From assembly GCF_030540765.1 (NCBI RefSeq), contig NZ_JAUOEL010000002.1, positions 806,001 to 870,000 of the forward strand: a stretch of 64,000 nucleotides of DNA, given 5' to 3'. The position numbers and the translations under genes were made by a program. Under the pieces are notes generated by a model. That model was given only the letters and a program-made list of their open reading frames with translations. It ran no database searches and had not been told where the DNA came from. How positions within the stretch are numbered: the stretch's first letter is position 1; the number at the start of each line of letters is the position of its first letter. Of the stretch, positions 7,874-17,345 are shown piece by piece. The DNA is from Flavivirga jejuensis. Lineage in GTDB: Bacteria > Bacteroidota > Bacteroidia > Flavobacteriales > Flavobacteriaceae.

Positions 7874-9340
7874 TTAAATCCCATTTATAAAACTTCCATA
7901 AGGATCTTTAAACTGAATCCCCTCAGTAAATCTTTGTTTAGTTAATTGCTTAAGTTCTACTAATGCCCAAAGTATAAATTCCTTTACAAAATAACTGTCT
8001 TCTTTAGATATTTTAGGCTGATATTTACCCAACAGATCATCTAAAGGAGAAATAGCATCTAATAAACTTCTATATTCTTTATCACGTAGATCGTCTAACA
8101 ACTCAAAACCATCTTTCTGATTAAAAAACCAAGATATAATATCGTCATAAGGACTTTCATCTTCTTGTTTTTTTAGTTTTTCAATCTTCGGAAAAAATTC
8201 ATTGAACAAATTTTTAATTGCTGCTCCTATTAAATTATAAGCAACCATTGCTGCTCCCTCCTGCTCCCCTTCATAAACCAATTCTACCTTTCCTGTAATA
8301 GATGGAATAATACCAACAAAATCACTTAAACGTAACATCGTGGTTTTTTCTCCAGATATTAAAGCCCTGCGCTCGGCTGTACTTAGCAAGTTTTCCAGTG
8401 CCGTAATGCTCAATCGGGCACTTACGCCACTTTTAGCATCAATAAAATCATTTTCACGAGCTTCAAATACAATTTGTTCTAAGAGGTCTCTTGCTAGGTC
8501 TGGAACTAAAACCGTTTGTTTTTGTCCTTCTACCAATCTGGCTTCTTGTTCTGTTATTAATCTAGCCGTTTCAATATCTATTGGGTAATGGGTTAATATT
8601 TGAGAACCAATTCTATCCTTTAAAGGGGTTACAATACTCCCTCTATTGGTATAATCTTCAGGGTTTGCCGTGAATAAGAATTGAATATCCAATGGTAATC
8701 GTAATTTAAATCCTCTAATTTGAATGTCCCCTTCTTGCAAAATATTAAACAAGGCTACTTGAATTCTTGCTTGCAAATCTGGTAGCTCATTAATTACAAA
8801 TATGCAACGATTTGCTCTTGGTATCATACCGTAGTGGATCACTCTATCGTCTGCATAACTCAATTTTAAATTAGCTGCTTTAATAGGATCTACGTCACCA
8901 ATAATATCAGCTACCGTAACATCTGGAGTTGCTAATTTTTCTGCAAAACGTTCACTTCTATGCAACCATGAAATAGGGGTTTTGTCTCCTTTTTCTTTTA
9001 TCAATTCTACTGCAAATCTAGAAATAGGATGTAATGGGTCATCATTAATTTCAGAGCCCTCAACATAAGGGATATATGCATCTAATAAATTCAACATTAA
9101 ACGAGCTAAACGCGTTTTTGCCTGTCCTCGCAATCCTAAAAGATTGATATTATGACGTGATAAAATGGCACGTTCTAACTCAGGAATCACCGTATTTTCA
9201 TAACCGTGAACACCTTCAAAAGTTGTTTCTTTATTCTTTATTTTCTCAATTAGATTGCCTCTTAATTCATCTTTTATAGATTTAGATTGGTAGCCTGCTT
9301 TTTTTAATTCACCGAGTGTTTTTATACTTTCTATATTCAT
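7874..9340 (-). CDS. MoxR/magnesium-chelatase-like AAA+ ATPase
   Basis: A 488-residue cytoplasmic AAA+ protein. The Walker A region is GLRGQAKTRLAR, a variant of GxxGxGKT; Walker B is CIFVINELPDL, with Asn at the usual Asp position followed by Glu; sensor 1 is LFTANPEDY. The domain is of the magnesium-chelatase ChlI/MoxR type, whose members work as chaperone-like ATPases with a von Willebrand A (VWA) partner, often to insert cofactors or mature protein complexes. The partner is the VWA protein at 10874-12004, upstream in the same direction. The two are now separated by the DUF559 repeat array (9496-10909), which may affect co-transcription. Its last ~30 codons are duplicated as a relic at 2375-2466. 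Confidence 0.85.
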   Translation of the reverse strand: MNIESIKTLGELKKAGYQSKSIKDELRGNLIEKIKNKETTFEGVHGYENTVIPELERAILSRHNINLLGLRGQAKTRLARLMLNLLDAYIPYVEGSEINDDPLHPISRFAVELIKEKGDKTPISWLHRSERFAEKLATPDVTVADIIGDVDPIKAANLKLSYADDRVIHYGMIPRANRCIFVINELPDLQARIQVALFNILQEGDIQIRGFKLRLPLDIQFLFTANPEDYTNRGSIVTPLKDRIGSQILTHYPIDIETARLITEQEARLVEGQKQTVLVPDLARDLLEQIVFEARENDFIDAKSGVSARLSITALENLLSTAERRALISGEKTTMLRLSDFVGIIPSITGKVELVYEGEQEGAAMVAYNLIGAAIKNLFNEFFPKIEKLKKQEDESPYDDIISWFFNQKDGFELLDDLRDKEYRSLLDAISPLDDLLGKYQPKISKEDSYFVKEFILWALVELKQLTKQRFTEGIQFKDPYGSFINGI

Positions 9341-9495
9341 ATTTTTTATTTAGAAAAAAAGGAGATAGATAAAAGAAACCTGACTTAATTCTCATTGTCT
9401 GTATTCTCCCCTCTTTTTTCTTTTCTCTTTTTCTTGTTAATTTTTTATTCTTTTAAATACTCCACTGAATGATTTTTTTTTCTTATTATCGTGTT

Positions 9496-10909
9496 TTTAA
9501 CCCTCCGAATTTTCATTCTGAAAATCCACCTCCCTTAAAAATAAGGGAGGAACAAGTACTATTTATATTTTTAACTTCCTCTAATACGTTTTTTTCTATT
9601 TGTTTCATAGTTTAATCTAAAAAAAGAGGTGTTTTATTTAAAATGTTCTTTTATTTCCATAAATACAGATCCTAAATTTTCAAAAACCATTTTGTTTTCA
9701 AATCTTATTACTGTATAACCTAATTCTGTTAAATATTTTGTTCTTTGATCGTCCTTTTCTTTAGCTAATTCATTGTTATGAACTTCACCATCTAATTCAA
9801 TTATTAGTTTTTCTTTAGAACAATAGAAGTCTACAATATAGTTTTTAATACTGTGTTGTCTTGTAAAACGTCTTCCTTCAAATTGTCTTGATTTTAAATG
9901 TTTCCACAAAAAAGCTTCAGCTGGTGTTAAGGATTGCCTTAATTCTGCTCTTCTTTCTTTTAGATATTTTAGTGAATGTATTTTTTGTTTCATTATAATA
10001 TGTTTAACCCTCCGGATTTTCTTCTGAAAATCCACCTCCCTTAAAAATAAGGGAGGAACAAGTACTATTTATATTTTTAACTTATTCTAATACAATTCCT
10101 TCTATTTGTTTTATAGTTTAATCGTTACTGCTCTCCTCTTTAATTAAAGAGGAGATGAATTTCGATTTTTTTTAAATCGGAAGAAAGAGGTGTTTTATTT
10201 AAATATTCTTTCTACTAGTTTTATTGTAATACTTTAACGAATCTATTTTTTCTTTCATTATAGTATGTTTAACCCTCCGAATTTTCTTCTGAAAATCCAC
10301 CTCCCTTAAAAATAAGGGAGGAGCAAGTACTATTTATATTTCTAACTTCCTTCTTCTAATCCTTTTTTCTATTTGTTTTATAGTTTAATCGTTAATGTTC
10401 TCCTCTTTAATTAAAGAGGAGATGAATTTCGGTTTTTTTAAATCGGAAGAAAGAGGTGTTTTATTTAAATATTCTTTCTTCTAGTTTAATTGTAATATTT
10501 TAACAAATGTATTTTTCTTTCATTATAACATCTTTAACCCTCCGAATTTTCATTTTGAAAATCCACCTCCCTTAAAAATAAGGGAGGAGCAAGTACTATT
10601 TATATTTTTAACTTCCTCTAATACATTTTTTTCTATTTGTTTCATAGTTTGATCGTTACTGTTCTCCTCTTTAATTAAAGAGGAGATGAATTTCGATTTT
10701 TTTTAAATCGGAAGAAAGAGGTGTTTTTAGTTACATATTCTTTCCACTAGTTTGATTATAATATTTTAACGAATGTATTTTTCTTTCATTATAATATGTT
10801 TAACCCTCCGAATTTTCATTCTGAAAATCCACCTCCCTTAAAAATAAGGGAGGAGCAAGTACTATTTATATTTCTAACTTCCTCTAATACGTTTTTTTCT
10901 ATTTGTTTC
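9496..10909. repeat. Tandem array of ~265-bp palindromic units around a DUF559 gene
   Basis: Five units each open with TTTAACCCTCCG: A 9496-10002 (with the DUF559 gene), B 10003-10267, C 10268-10532, D 10533-10798, and partial E 10799-10909. Each has nested palindromes (GAATTTTC/GAAAATCC, CCTCCCTT/AAGGGAGG; in B-D also CTCCTCTTTAATTAAAGAGGAG-type and CGATTT/AAATCG). Units B-D contain GAGGTGTTTTATTTAAATATTC, matching the DUF559 gene's 3' end, joined directly to TTTTAACGAATGTATTTTT-CTTTCAT, matching its 5' end. They therefore look like internally deleted derivatives of unit A. Units A to E also contain a copy of the last ~35 bp of the VWA gene. Confidence 0.85.
9634..9993 (-). CDS. DUF559 endonuclease-like protein embedded in repeat array
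   Basis: A 119-residue protein from the ATG at 9993. An upstream in-frame ATG at 10035 would read through the repeat hairpins and is less likely. The protein matches the DUF559 family: RRAELRQSLTPAEAFLWKHLKSRQ, GRRFTRQHSIKNYIVDFYC and LIIELDGEVH, ending with GYTVIRFENKMVFENLGSV. The D-x(n)-ELDG arrangement is the Vsr/very-short-patch-repair-like nuclease fold, with Asp and Glu as candidate metal ligands. No biological role is established for the family. Here the gene sits inside unit A of a tandem array, and the other units keep only its two ends. Orientation is the same as the flanking moxR and VWA genes. Confidence 0.85.
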   Translation of the reverse strand: MKQKIHSLKYLKERRAELRQSLTPAEAFLWKHLKSRQFEGRRFTRQHSIKNYIVDFYCSKEKLIIELDGEVHNNELAKEKDDQRTKYLTELGYTVIRFENKMVFENLGSVFMEIKEHFK

Positions 10910-12004
10910 GTAATCTTCAAAAATCATTTCACCTAATCCTTTTATACCCGTATAAAATGCTTTCCCTTGGTTGGCATAGGTAAACTCCCTTACAAACTGC
11001 ATCAAATAACTATCTTGTGCAATCATAAACGTTGTAATAGGAATATGTAAACGTCTTGCTTGTTGCGCCATGGCATAGCATTTATTGACAATATGTTTAT
11101 CTAACCCATTGCTATTTTTATAGTACTGACCATCTGGTAAACGTAAACAACTTGGTTTTCCATCGGTGATCATAAAAATTTGTTTGTTGGTATTTCTTTT
11201 TCTTCGGAGTAAATCCATTGCTAACTGTAAGCCTGCCACAGTATTGGTATGATAGGGTCCTACTTTTAAATAAGGTAAGTCTTTAATTTCTATCTGCCAC
11301 GCATCATTTCCAAACACTAAAATATCTAAAGTATCTTTTGGATACCGCGTTGTGATTAATTCTGCCAACGCCATCGCTACTTTTTTAGCTGGTGTAATTC
11401 GATCTTCTCCATAAAGAATCATACTATGACTAATATCAATCATCAAAACAGTACTCATTTGCGATTTATGAAGTGTTTCTTCAACGACCAAATCCTCTTC
11501 AGACAAATTAAAATCTCCAATCCCATGGTTGATCTGAGCATTTTTTAAACTTTCTGTCATAGATACTTTATCCAGAGCATCACCAAATTGGTAGTTTCTA
11601 AAATCGCCCGTATGCTCGTCACCAACTCCAGGACTTTTACTTTTATGGTTTCCTTGTCCGCTACGTTTAATCTTACCGAATATATGATCCAATGCTTGCT
11701 GACGAATAGCGCGTTCCGTTTTTGCTGTAATGGCCATTCCCCCTTTGCCATCAGGATCTATCTCTTCTTTTATGTAACCTTTCTTTTTAAGATCTTCTAT
11801 AAAATCATCAATGGTATAATCGGCTGTAGTAAGTTTGTATTCTTTATCCAATTCCCGCAACCAATCGATGGCTTCATCAAAATCACCCGAAGTATGAGTG
11901 ATGAGCTCTTTGAACACTTCAAAAATTTTATCAAATGGAGATTGGAAAGGTTTTTCGTACTTTTTAAATACAAATCCCTTCCTTATTGTTGTATTATTTA
12001 TCAT
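10874..12004 (-). CDS. VWA domain-containing protein, partner of the MoxR ATPase
   Basis: A 376-residue protein with a C-terminal von Willebrand factor A domain. The metal-ion-dependent adhesion site reads DISHSM, with the later ligand in MITDGKPS. The N-terminal half is charged and lacks a membrane segment, so the protein is probably cytoplasmic. Proteins of this type pair with MoxR ATPases, here the gene at 7874-9340 downstream on the same strand. The last codons (ETNRKKRIRGS and stop) lie within the outermost partial repeat unit, and the same ~35 bp recur in each of the other array units, so the array begins inside this gene. The divergent VPS10-like gene starts 110 bp away. Confidence 0.85.
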   Translation of the reverse strand: MINNTTIRKGFVFKKYEKPFQSPFDKIFEVFKELITHTSGDFDEAIDWLRELDKEYKLTTADYTIDDFIEDLKKKGYIKEEIDPDGKGGMAITAKTERAIRQQALDHIFGKIKRSGQGNHKSKSPGVGDEHTGDFRNYQFGDALDKVSMTESLKNAQINHGIGDFNLSEEDLVVEETLHKSQMSTVLMIDISHSMILYGEDRITPAKKVAMALAELITTRYPKDTLDILVFGNDAWQIEIKDLPYLKVGPYHTNTVAGLQLAMDLLRRKRNTNKQIFMITDGKPSCLRLPDGQYYKNSNGLDKHIVNKCYAMAQQARRLHIPITTFMIAQDSYLMQFVREFTYANQGKAFYTGIKGLGEMIFEDYETNRKKRIRGS

Positions 12005-12113
12005 AGCTGTATAAAAATACTATATTTTTTCCATAATAGAATAGCATTAACATCTCATTAAGAGTCTCACATCAAGTTTTTATTATCTTTATTCCACCCA
12101 ATTAAAATATATA

Positions 12114-15100
12114 ATGAAACAAACAAGTTACCTCTTGATACTACTAGTATCATTTTCTTTATTCTCCCAAGAATTCTCAATAGATTTATTAAAAAACATG
12201 ACACCACGAAACATTGGCCCTGGCGGCATGTCTGGTCGTGTCACAGCAATTGATGTTGTAAATTCCAATCCAGATATTATGTACGTGGGTACTGCTTCTG
12301 GAGGTTTATGGAAATCTACTTCTGGGGGTATTAAATGGCAACCTATTTTTGATGATGAGGCTACAGCTTCTATTGGAGCTATTGCTATTCAACAATCAAA
12401 TCCAAGTGTTATTTGGGCTGGAACGGGTGAAGGAAACCCTAGAAATAGTTTAAATGGCGGCTATGGGATTTATAAATCATTAGATGGCGGAAAAAATTGG
12501 ATACTAATGGGTTTAGAACAAACACGTCATATATATCGTATTGTTATTGATCCAACAAATCCAAATACCGTTTATGTTGCAGCTATTGGTTCCCCGTGGG
12601 GCATACATCCCGAACGTGGCGTTTTTAAAACAACCGATGGTGGTAAAACCTGGAATAAAATTTTATTCATTAATAACAAAACGGGTGCTGCCGATTTAGT
12701 TATGGATCCAACAAACCCTAATAAACTCATTGCTGCCATGTGGGAACATAAAAGAGACCCTTGGTATTTTAATTCTGGTGGTGAAGGTTCTGGATTACAT
12801 ATAACACATGATGGTGGTGAAACCTGGAAAAAAATAACTGATGAAGATGGTTTACCAAAAGGGAACTTAGGACGTATAGGTGTTGCTATTGCTCCAAACA
12901 ACCCCAATACTATTTATGCGCTTATTGAAGCTAAAAAAAATGCCCTCTATAAAAGTGAAGATGGCGGTTTTATATGGCAAAAAATAAATGATAAAAGCGA
13001 CATTGGTAATCGTCCTTTTTATTATTCTGAAATCTACGTAGATCCACAAAATGAAAATCGTGTTTACTCCATATATACCTATGTTAATGTTAGTGAAGAT
13101 GGCGGGAAAAACTTTTCACAACTTATGCCTGCTTATGGTGCTAATAATGGTGTGCATCCAGACCATCATTCCTGGTGGATAAACCCTACCAATGGTGATT
13201 TTATGATAGACGGTAATGATGGCGGTTTAAACATTACTAAAGATGGTGGTAAAACGTGGCGTTTTATAGGAAATTTGCCTGTTGCGCAATTTTATCATAT
13301 TAACGTAGATAATGATATTCCATATCATGTTTATGGAGGCATGCAAGACAATGGTTCATGGAAGGGACCTGCTTATGTGTGGCGCGCACAAGGCATTAGA
13401 AATTCTTACTGGCAAGAAATAAGTTTTGGTGACGGTTTTGATGTGGTTCCAGATAAAGAAGATTCTCGTTTTGGCTGGTCTATGAGTCAACAAGGTTATG
13501 TAAGTAGATACGATGCTGAGACTGGAAATAATTATTCGGTAAGACCAACACATCCCGACGCCAATGTAAAACTCAGGTTTAATTGGAACTCGGCTATCAA
13601 TATCGATCCTTTTAATTCTAGCACACTCTATTTCGGAAGTCAATTTGTTCATAAGTCGACTGATAAAGGCTTAACATGGCAGATTATTTCTGAAGATTTA
13701 ACAACCAACAATCCTGAAAAACAAAAACAAAGTGAAAGTGGCGGATTAACCATTGATGCAACGGGTGCAGAAAATCACTGTACTATTTTAGTTATTGAAC
13801 CTTCTCCTTTGGAAAAGGATATGCTTTGGATTGGTACAGACGATGGACGTGTGCATGTCACTCAAAATGGTGGACAAACTTATACCGATGTTACAAAAAA
13901 CATTAAAGGTTTACCTTCGGGAAGTTGGATTCCACAGATAAAAGCATCCAATAAAAATAAAGGTGAAGCCCTTTTAATAGCTAATGATTACAGGCGTTTT
14001 AATTACACTCCTTATGCCTACAGAACTAAGAATTATGGTAAAACATGGCAACGCATTGTTCATACTAAGGATGTAAAAAGTTATACATTATCAATAGTGG
14101 AAGATATTGAAAATCCGAACCTATTATTTTTAGGAACAGATGATGGCTTATACATATCATTAGACGCAGGGAATAAATGGGTCAAATGGACAGAAGGCTT
14201 CCCTACAGTGCCTGTAAAAGATCTAGTTATCCATCCACGTGAACATGATTTAATTATTGGAACTTTTGGGCGTGCTGCATGGGTATTAGATGATATTCGT
14301 CCATTACGAGCCATAGCAAAAAATCAAGAAGTTCTTAATCAAAAATTAGAATTATTTCAACCTCCAACAGCATACCTAGCCGCTTATCAACAACCTACAG
14401 GAACCCGATTTGGTGCTGATGCAATATATCATGGAGAGAACAGAAAAGCAGGCGCCCAAATATCCTATTATGTAACCATTGATAAAAAAGAGGCGTCTAA
14501 TGACGATAAAGAAGAAGAAGAAGAAGAAGATGAAAATGAGACCCTAAGTCAAGTTCAGGATGACGACAAAAATCTAATCAAATGGGATTCATTAACTATG
14601 AAAATTTATGATGGAGACCGTTTAATAAGAACATTAAAGCAAAAAGCTCCTAAAGAAACAGGGATACATAAATGGACTTGGGCCATGAATGAAAAAGGAC
14701 CAGATAGAGCTTCTAGAAAAATTAATAAAAGTAAAAATGAACCTAGAGGCGTTAGAGTGAAGCCTGGGACTTATAAAATAGTATTGAATTTTGGAGACTT
14801 AACCTCAGAAGAAATGATTACTATCAAAAACGATCCACGTTTAAATAAATCGGATCATGCAATCAATGAGGTATACAATGCTTTAAAGGATATTGAAAAA
14901 ATGACACAAACCATGGCAGATGTTGTTAAACAACTTGTTGAAAGCAAACAAACTGCTAAAAAATATCAATCCGATTTAAAAAAATTAGACAAGGAATTGT
15001 ACAAAGATCAAATAAAGGCTTCAAAGAATATTACCGAGAAGATTGATAACATTATTAATCTGTTTTTAGGAAAGGAAGACAAAAGACAAGGCATAACTCG

Positions 15101-15338
15101 CAATCCAGAAGTTAATATCAGTCAACGTATTAATATAGCAAATGGTTACGTTAGATCTAGACAAAATGGATTAACAGAAACAGAAACCATATTACTAGAA
15201 CACGCAAAAAAGGATTTAAAAAATGGGATCGACAAAACAAATACATTTTTTAATGAAGACTGGAAAACCTACAAAAATTTAGTAAAAGACATAAACCTAT
15301 CCCTATTTAAAGATGTAAAATCATTTAAAACCAATTAA
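12114..15338 (+). CDS. Secreted VPS10/BNR-repeat (sortilin-like beta-propeller) protein
   Basis: A 1074-residue protein with a signal peptide (about 1-19, ending in LFSQ). The first ~730 residues carry many repeats of the BNR/Asp-box type (SxDGGxxW, such as SLDGGKNW, TTDGGKTW, SEDGGFIW, TKDGGKTW), which fold as a 10-bladed sortilin/VPS10-like propeller. An acidic low-complexity stretch (DDKEEEEEEDENE) follows at about 800, then a C-terminal helical region with lysine-rich coiled-coil character. No T9SS sorting domain is evident. Such proteins are common in Bacteroidota beside peptidases; the S9 peptidase gene starts only 2 bp after this stop codon. A shared role in extracytoplasmic peptide handling is an inference from this arrangement. 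Confidence 0.85.
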   Translation: MKQTSYLLILLVSFSLFSQEFSIDLLKNMTPRNIGPGGMSGRVTAIDVVNSNPDIMYVGTASGGLWKSTSGGIKWQPIFDDEATASIGAIAIQQSNPSVIWAGTGEGNPRNSLNGGYGIYKSLDGGKNWILMGLEQTRHIYRIVIDPTNPNTVYVAAIGSPWGIHPERGVFKTTDGGKTWNKILFINNKTGAADLVMDPTNPNKLIAAMWEHKRDPWYFNSGGEGSGLHITHDGGETWKKITDEDGLPKGNLGRIGVAIAPNNPNTIYALIEAKKNALYKSEDGGFIWQKINDKSDIGNRPFYYSEIYVDPQNENRVYSIYTYVNVSEDGGKNFSQLMPAYGANNGVHPDHHSWWINPTNGDFMIDGNDGGLNITKDGGKTWRFIGNLPVAQFYHINVDNDIPYHVYGGMQDNGSWKGPAYVWRAQGIRNSYWQEISFGDGFDVVPDKEDSRFGWSMSQQGYVSRYDAETGNNYSVRPTHPDANVKLRFNWNSAINIDPFNSSTLYFGSQFVHKSTDKGLTWQIISEDLTTNNPEKQKQSESGGLTIDATGAENHCTILVIEPSPLEKDMLWIGTDDGRVHVTQNGGQTYTDVTKNIKGLPSGSWIPQIKASNKNKGEALLIANDYRRFNYTPYAYRTKNYGKTWQRIVHTKDVKSYTLSIVEDIENPNLLFLGTDDGLYISLDAGNKWVKWTEGFPTVPVKDLVIHPREHDLIIGTFGRAAWVLDDIRPLRAIAKNQEVLNQKLELFQPPTAYLAAYQQPTGTRFGADAIYHGENRKAGAQISYYVTIDKKEASNDDKEEEEEEDENETLSQVQDDDKNLIKWDSLTMKIYDGDRLIRTLKQKAPKETGIHKWTWAMNEKGPDRASRKINKSKNEPRGVRVKPGTYKIVLNFGDLTSEEMITIKNDPRLNKSDHAINEVYNALKDIEKMTQTMADVVKQLVESKQTAKKYQSDLKKLDKELYKDQIKASKNITEKIDNIINLFLGKEDKRQGITRNPEVNISQRINIANGYVRSRQNGLTETETILLEHAKKDLKNGIDKTNTFFNEDWKTYKNLVKDINLSLFKDVKSFKTN

Positions 15339-15340
15339 AT

Positions 15341-17290
15341 ATGAATAAACTAATAAGCTTAGTATTACTGGTTTTGTTTGCTTCTTGTAAAAAAGACAGC
15401 CAAACAAAAGAAGTCGCTCTTAATTTAAAAGAGTACACGATTGAACAGTTCATGGATAATGAAGCTGTGGGAGGAGGGAGTTTTTCTCCAGACAAATCAA
15501 AATTATTAGTCTCTAGTAATCGATCTGGAATTTATAATATGTACACTGTTCCTACAACTGGAGGTGATTTTACGCCTATAACGGTTTCAGACTCTTCATC
15601 AATTTTTGCCATTTCTTATTTTCCAAATGATGAACGTATGCTGTATAGAGCCGATAGTAATGGTGATGAAATTTATCATTTATATTTACGAGACATAGAT
15701 GGTACTATTTCAGAACTAACACCAGATGAAGGCGCTAGAGCTTCCTTTTACGGTTGGTCTCACGATGGAAAAAGCTTTACTTATGGTTCTAATAAAAGGG
15801 ACAAACGCTATATGGATGTTTATGAAATGACCATTGAGGATATGTCGTCCAAACTAATTTATCAAAACGATGAAGGTTATAATTTTAATGCTATTTCAAG
15901 CAACAAAAACCTCCTGGCTTTTAGTAAAACCATAAACACAAACGATAGTGATATATTTATTTATAATCGAACAGATAAATCACTCACCAAAGTAAACGAC
16001 AATCAAAGTAGTAATTCTGCTGAAGATTTTTCTTTAGACAACGAAACTCTTTATTATACGACAGATGATGGTGCAGAGTTTTCATATGTCATGAAACATA
16101 ATATCACTACAGGTAAAAAGGAAAAAGTTTTAGAAAGGTCTTGGGATGTAAACGGTATTTATTTTACTCATAATGAGAAATACATGGTCAGTTTTATAAA
16201 TGAAGATGCTAAAAACGCCATAGAAATAACAGACATGGCTTCGGGTAAAAACTTAGAACTTCCAGATTTTCAAAACGGTAGTATAACCAGTGTGGGTATT
16301 TCCAGAGACGAAACGACGATGCGTATGTATGTTGGAGGTTCTAATAGCCCATCAAATTTATTTATTTATAACCTTGGGACTAAAGAACAGCATCAACTTA
16401 CTAATGTCCTTAATAAGGATATAGACGCAAATCATTTAGTAACAGCTAAAGTGATTCGATATAAATCTTTTGATGGTGTAGAAATTCCTGCTATTTATTA
16501 CTTACCACATCAAGCATCTATTACAAGTAAAGTACCAGCCCTTGTTTTAGTACATGGTGGTCCTGGCGGGCAAAGCAGACAAAACTTTAGTTCTCTAACG
16601 CAATACCTTGTTAACCATGGCTATGCAGTACTAGCTGTCAATAATCGTGGTAGTAGTGGCTATGGTAAAACATTTTTCCAAATGGATGATCTAAATCATG
16701 GTGAAAAAGATTTACAAGATTGTGTAGAAGGCAAAAATTGGCTAGCCTCACAACAAGAGATTGATGCTAGCAAAATTGGTATTATGGGCGGCTCTTATGG
16801 TGGATACATGACGATGGCCGCATTAACTTATACACCAGAAGAATTCGCCGTTGGTGTCAATTTATTTGGTGTTACTAACTGGATGCGTACCCTTAAAAGT
16901 ATTCCGCCATGGTGGGAATCTTTTAAAGAAGCACTTTATAAAGAATTAGGAAACCCGCACACAGCAGACTCAATAAGGTTGCATAGAATATCTCCTTTAT
17001 TCCATACCGATAAAGTAACCAAACCTTTAATTGTTTTACAAGGCGCCAAAGATCCTAGAGTTTTACAAGTAGAGTCTGATGAAATCGTTGCTGGTGTTCG
17101 TAAGAATGGGATTCCTGTAGAATATGTTTTGTTTGAAGATGAAGGGCATGGTTTTGTAAAAAAAGAAAATCAAATTGAAGCTTATAGTAGTATTCTTAAA
17201 TTTTTAGATACGTATCTTAAAAAAGAAAATGCACCCATAGATGGTGAAATGACTATAAAAGAAATAGAAGCGGAAGCGCCGACAAACTAA
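15341..17290 (+). CDS. S9 family (prolyl oligopeptidase-type) peptidase, lipoprotein
   Basis: A 649-residue lipoprotein: the signal LVLLVLFASC gives a lipidated Cys at residue 16. The N-terminal ~350 residues form a WD40/TolB-like propeller; the C-terminal alpha/beta-hydrolase has the triad Ser485 in GGSYGGYM, Asp571 in GAKDPRV and His603 in DEGHGF. The oxyanion-site motif HGGPGG is present before it. Members cleave small peptides, commonly as dipeptidyl or acylaminoacyl peptidases. The gene is translationally close to the upstream VPS10-like gene (2-bp gap) and ends at a strong terminator, so the two form an operon. Confidence 0.92.
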   Translation: MNKLISLVLLVLFASCKKDSQTKEVALNLKEYTIEQFMDNEAVGGGSFSPDKSKLLVSSNRSGIYNMYTVPTTGGDFTPITVSDSSSIFAISYFPNDERMLYRADSNGDEIYHLYLRDIDGTISELTPDEGARASFYGWSHDGKSFTYGSNKRDKRYMDVYEMTIEDMSSKLIYQNDEGYNFNAISSNKNLLAFSKTINTNDSDIFIYNRTDKSLTKVNDNQSSNSAEDFSLDNETLYYTTDDGAEFSYVMKHNITTGKKEKVLERSWDVNGIYFTHNEKYMVSFINEDAKNAIEITDMASGKNLELPDFQNGSITSVGISRDETTMRMYVGGSNSPSNLFIYNLGTKEQHQLTNVLNKDIDANHLVTAKVIRYKSFDGVEIPAIYYLPHQASITSKVPALVLVHGGPGGQSRQNFSSLTQYLVNHGYAVLAVNNRGSSGYGKTFFQMDDLNHGEKDLQDCVEGKNWLASQQEIDASKIGIMGGSYGGYMTMAALTYTPEEFAVGVNLFGVTNWMRTLKSIPPWWESFKEALYKELGNPHTADSIRLHRISPLFHTDKVTKPLIVLQGAKDPRVLQVESDEIVAGVRKNGIPVEYVLFEDEGHGFVKKENQIEAYSSILKFLDTYLKKENAPIDGEMTIKEIEAEAPTN

Positions 17291-17298
17291 GTAAAACA

Positions 17299-17332
17299 AA
17301 AAACGCTCTGAAAATTTCAGAGCGTTTTTTTA
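17299..17332 (+). terminator. Rho-independent terminator, bidirectional
   Basis: A hairpin with stem ACGCTCTGAAA / TTTCAGAGCGT flanked by A-tract on the left and T-tract on the right. It lies between the convergent S9 peptidase and fnr-like genes and can serve both. Confidence 0.9.
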
Positions 17333-17345
17333 TAATTTTATATAG

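Noticed and set aside
9496-10909. Possible CRISPR array (regular repeats beside a nuclease-like gene)
   Set aside because: Units are ~265 bp, nearly identical throughout, with no short unique spacers and no cas genes.
11588-12061. Plus-strand open frame of 157 codons opposite the VWA gene
   Set aside because: It is antisense to a clearly coding VWA domain and has no family resemblance.
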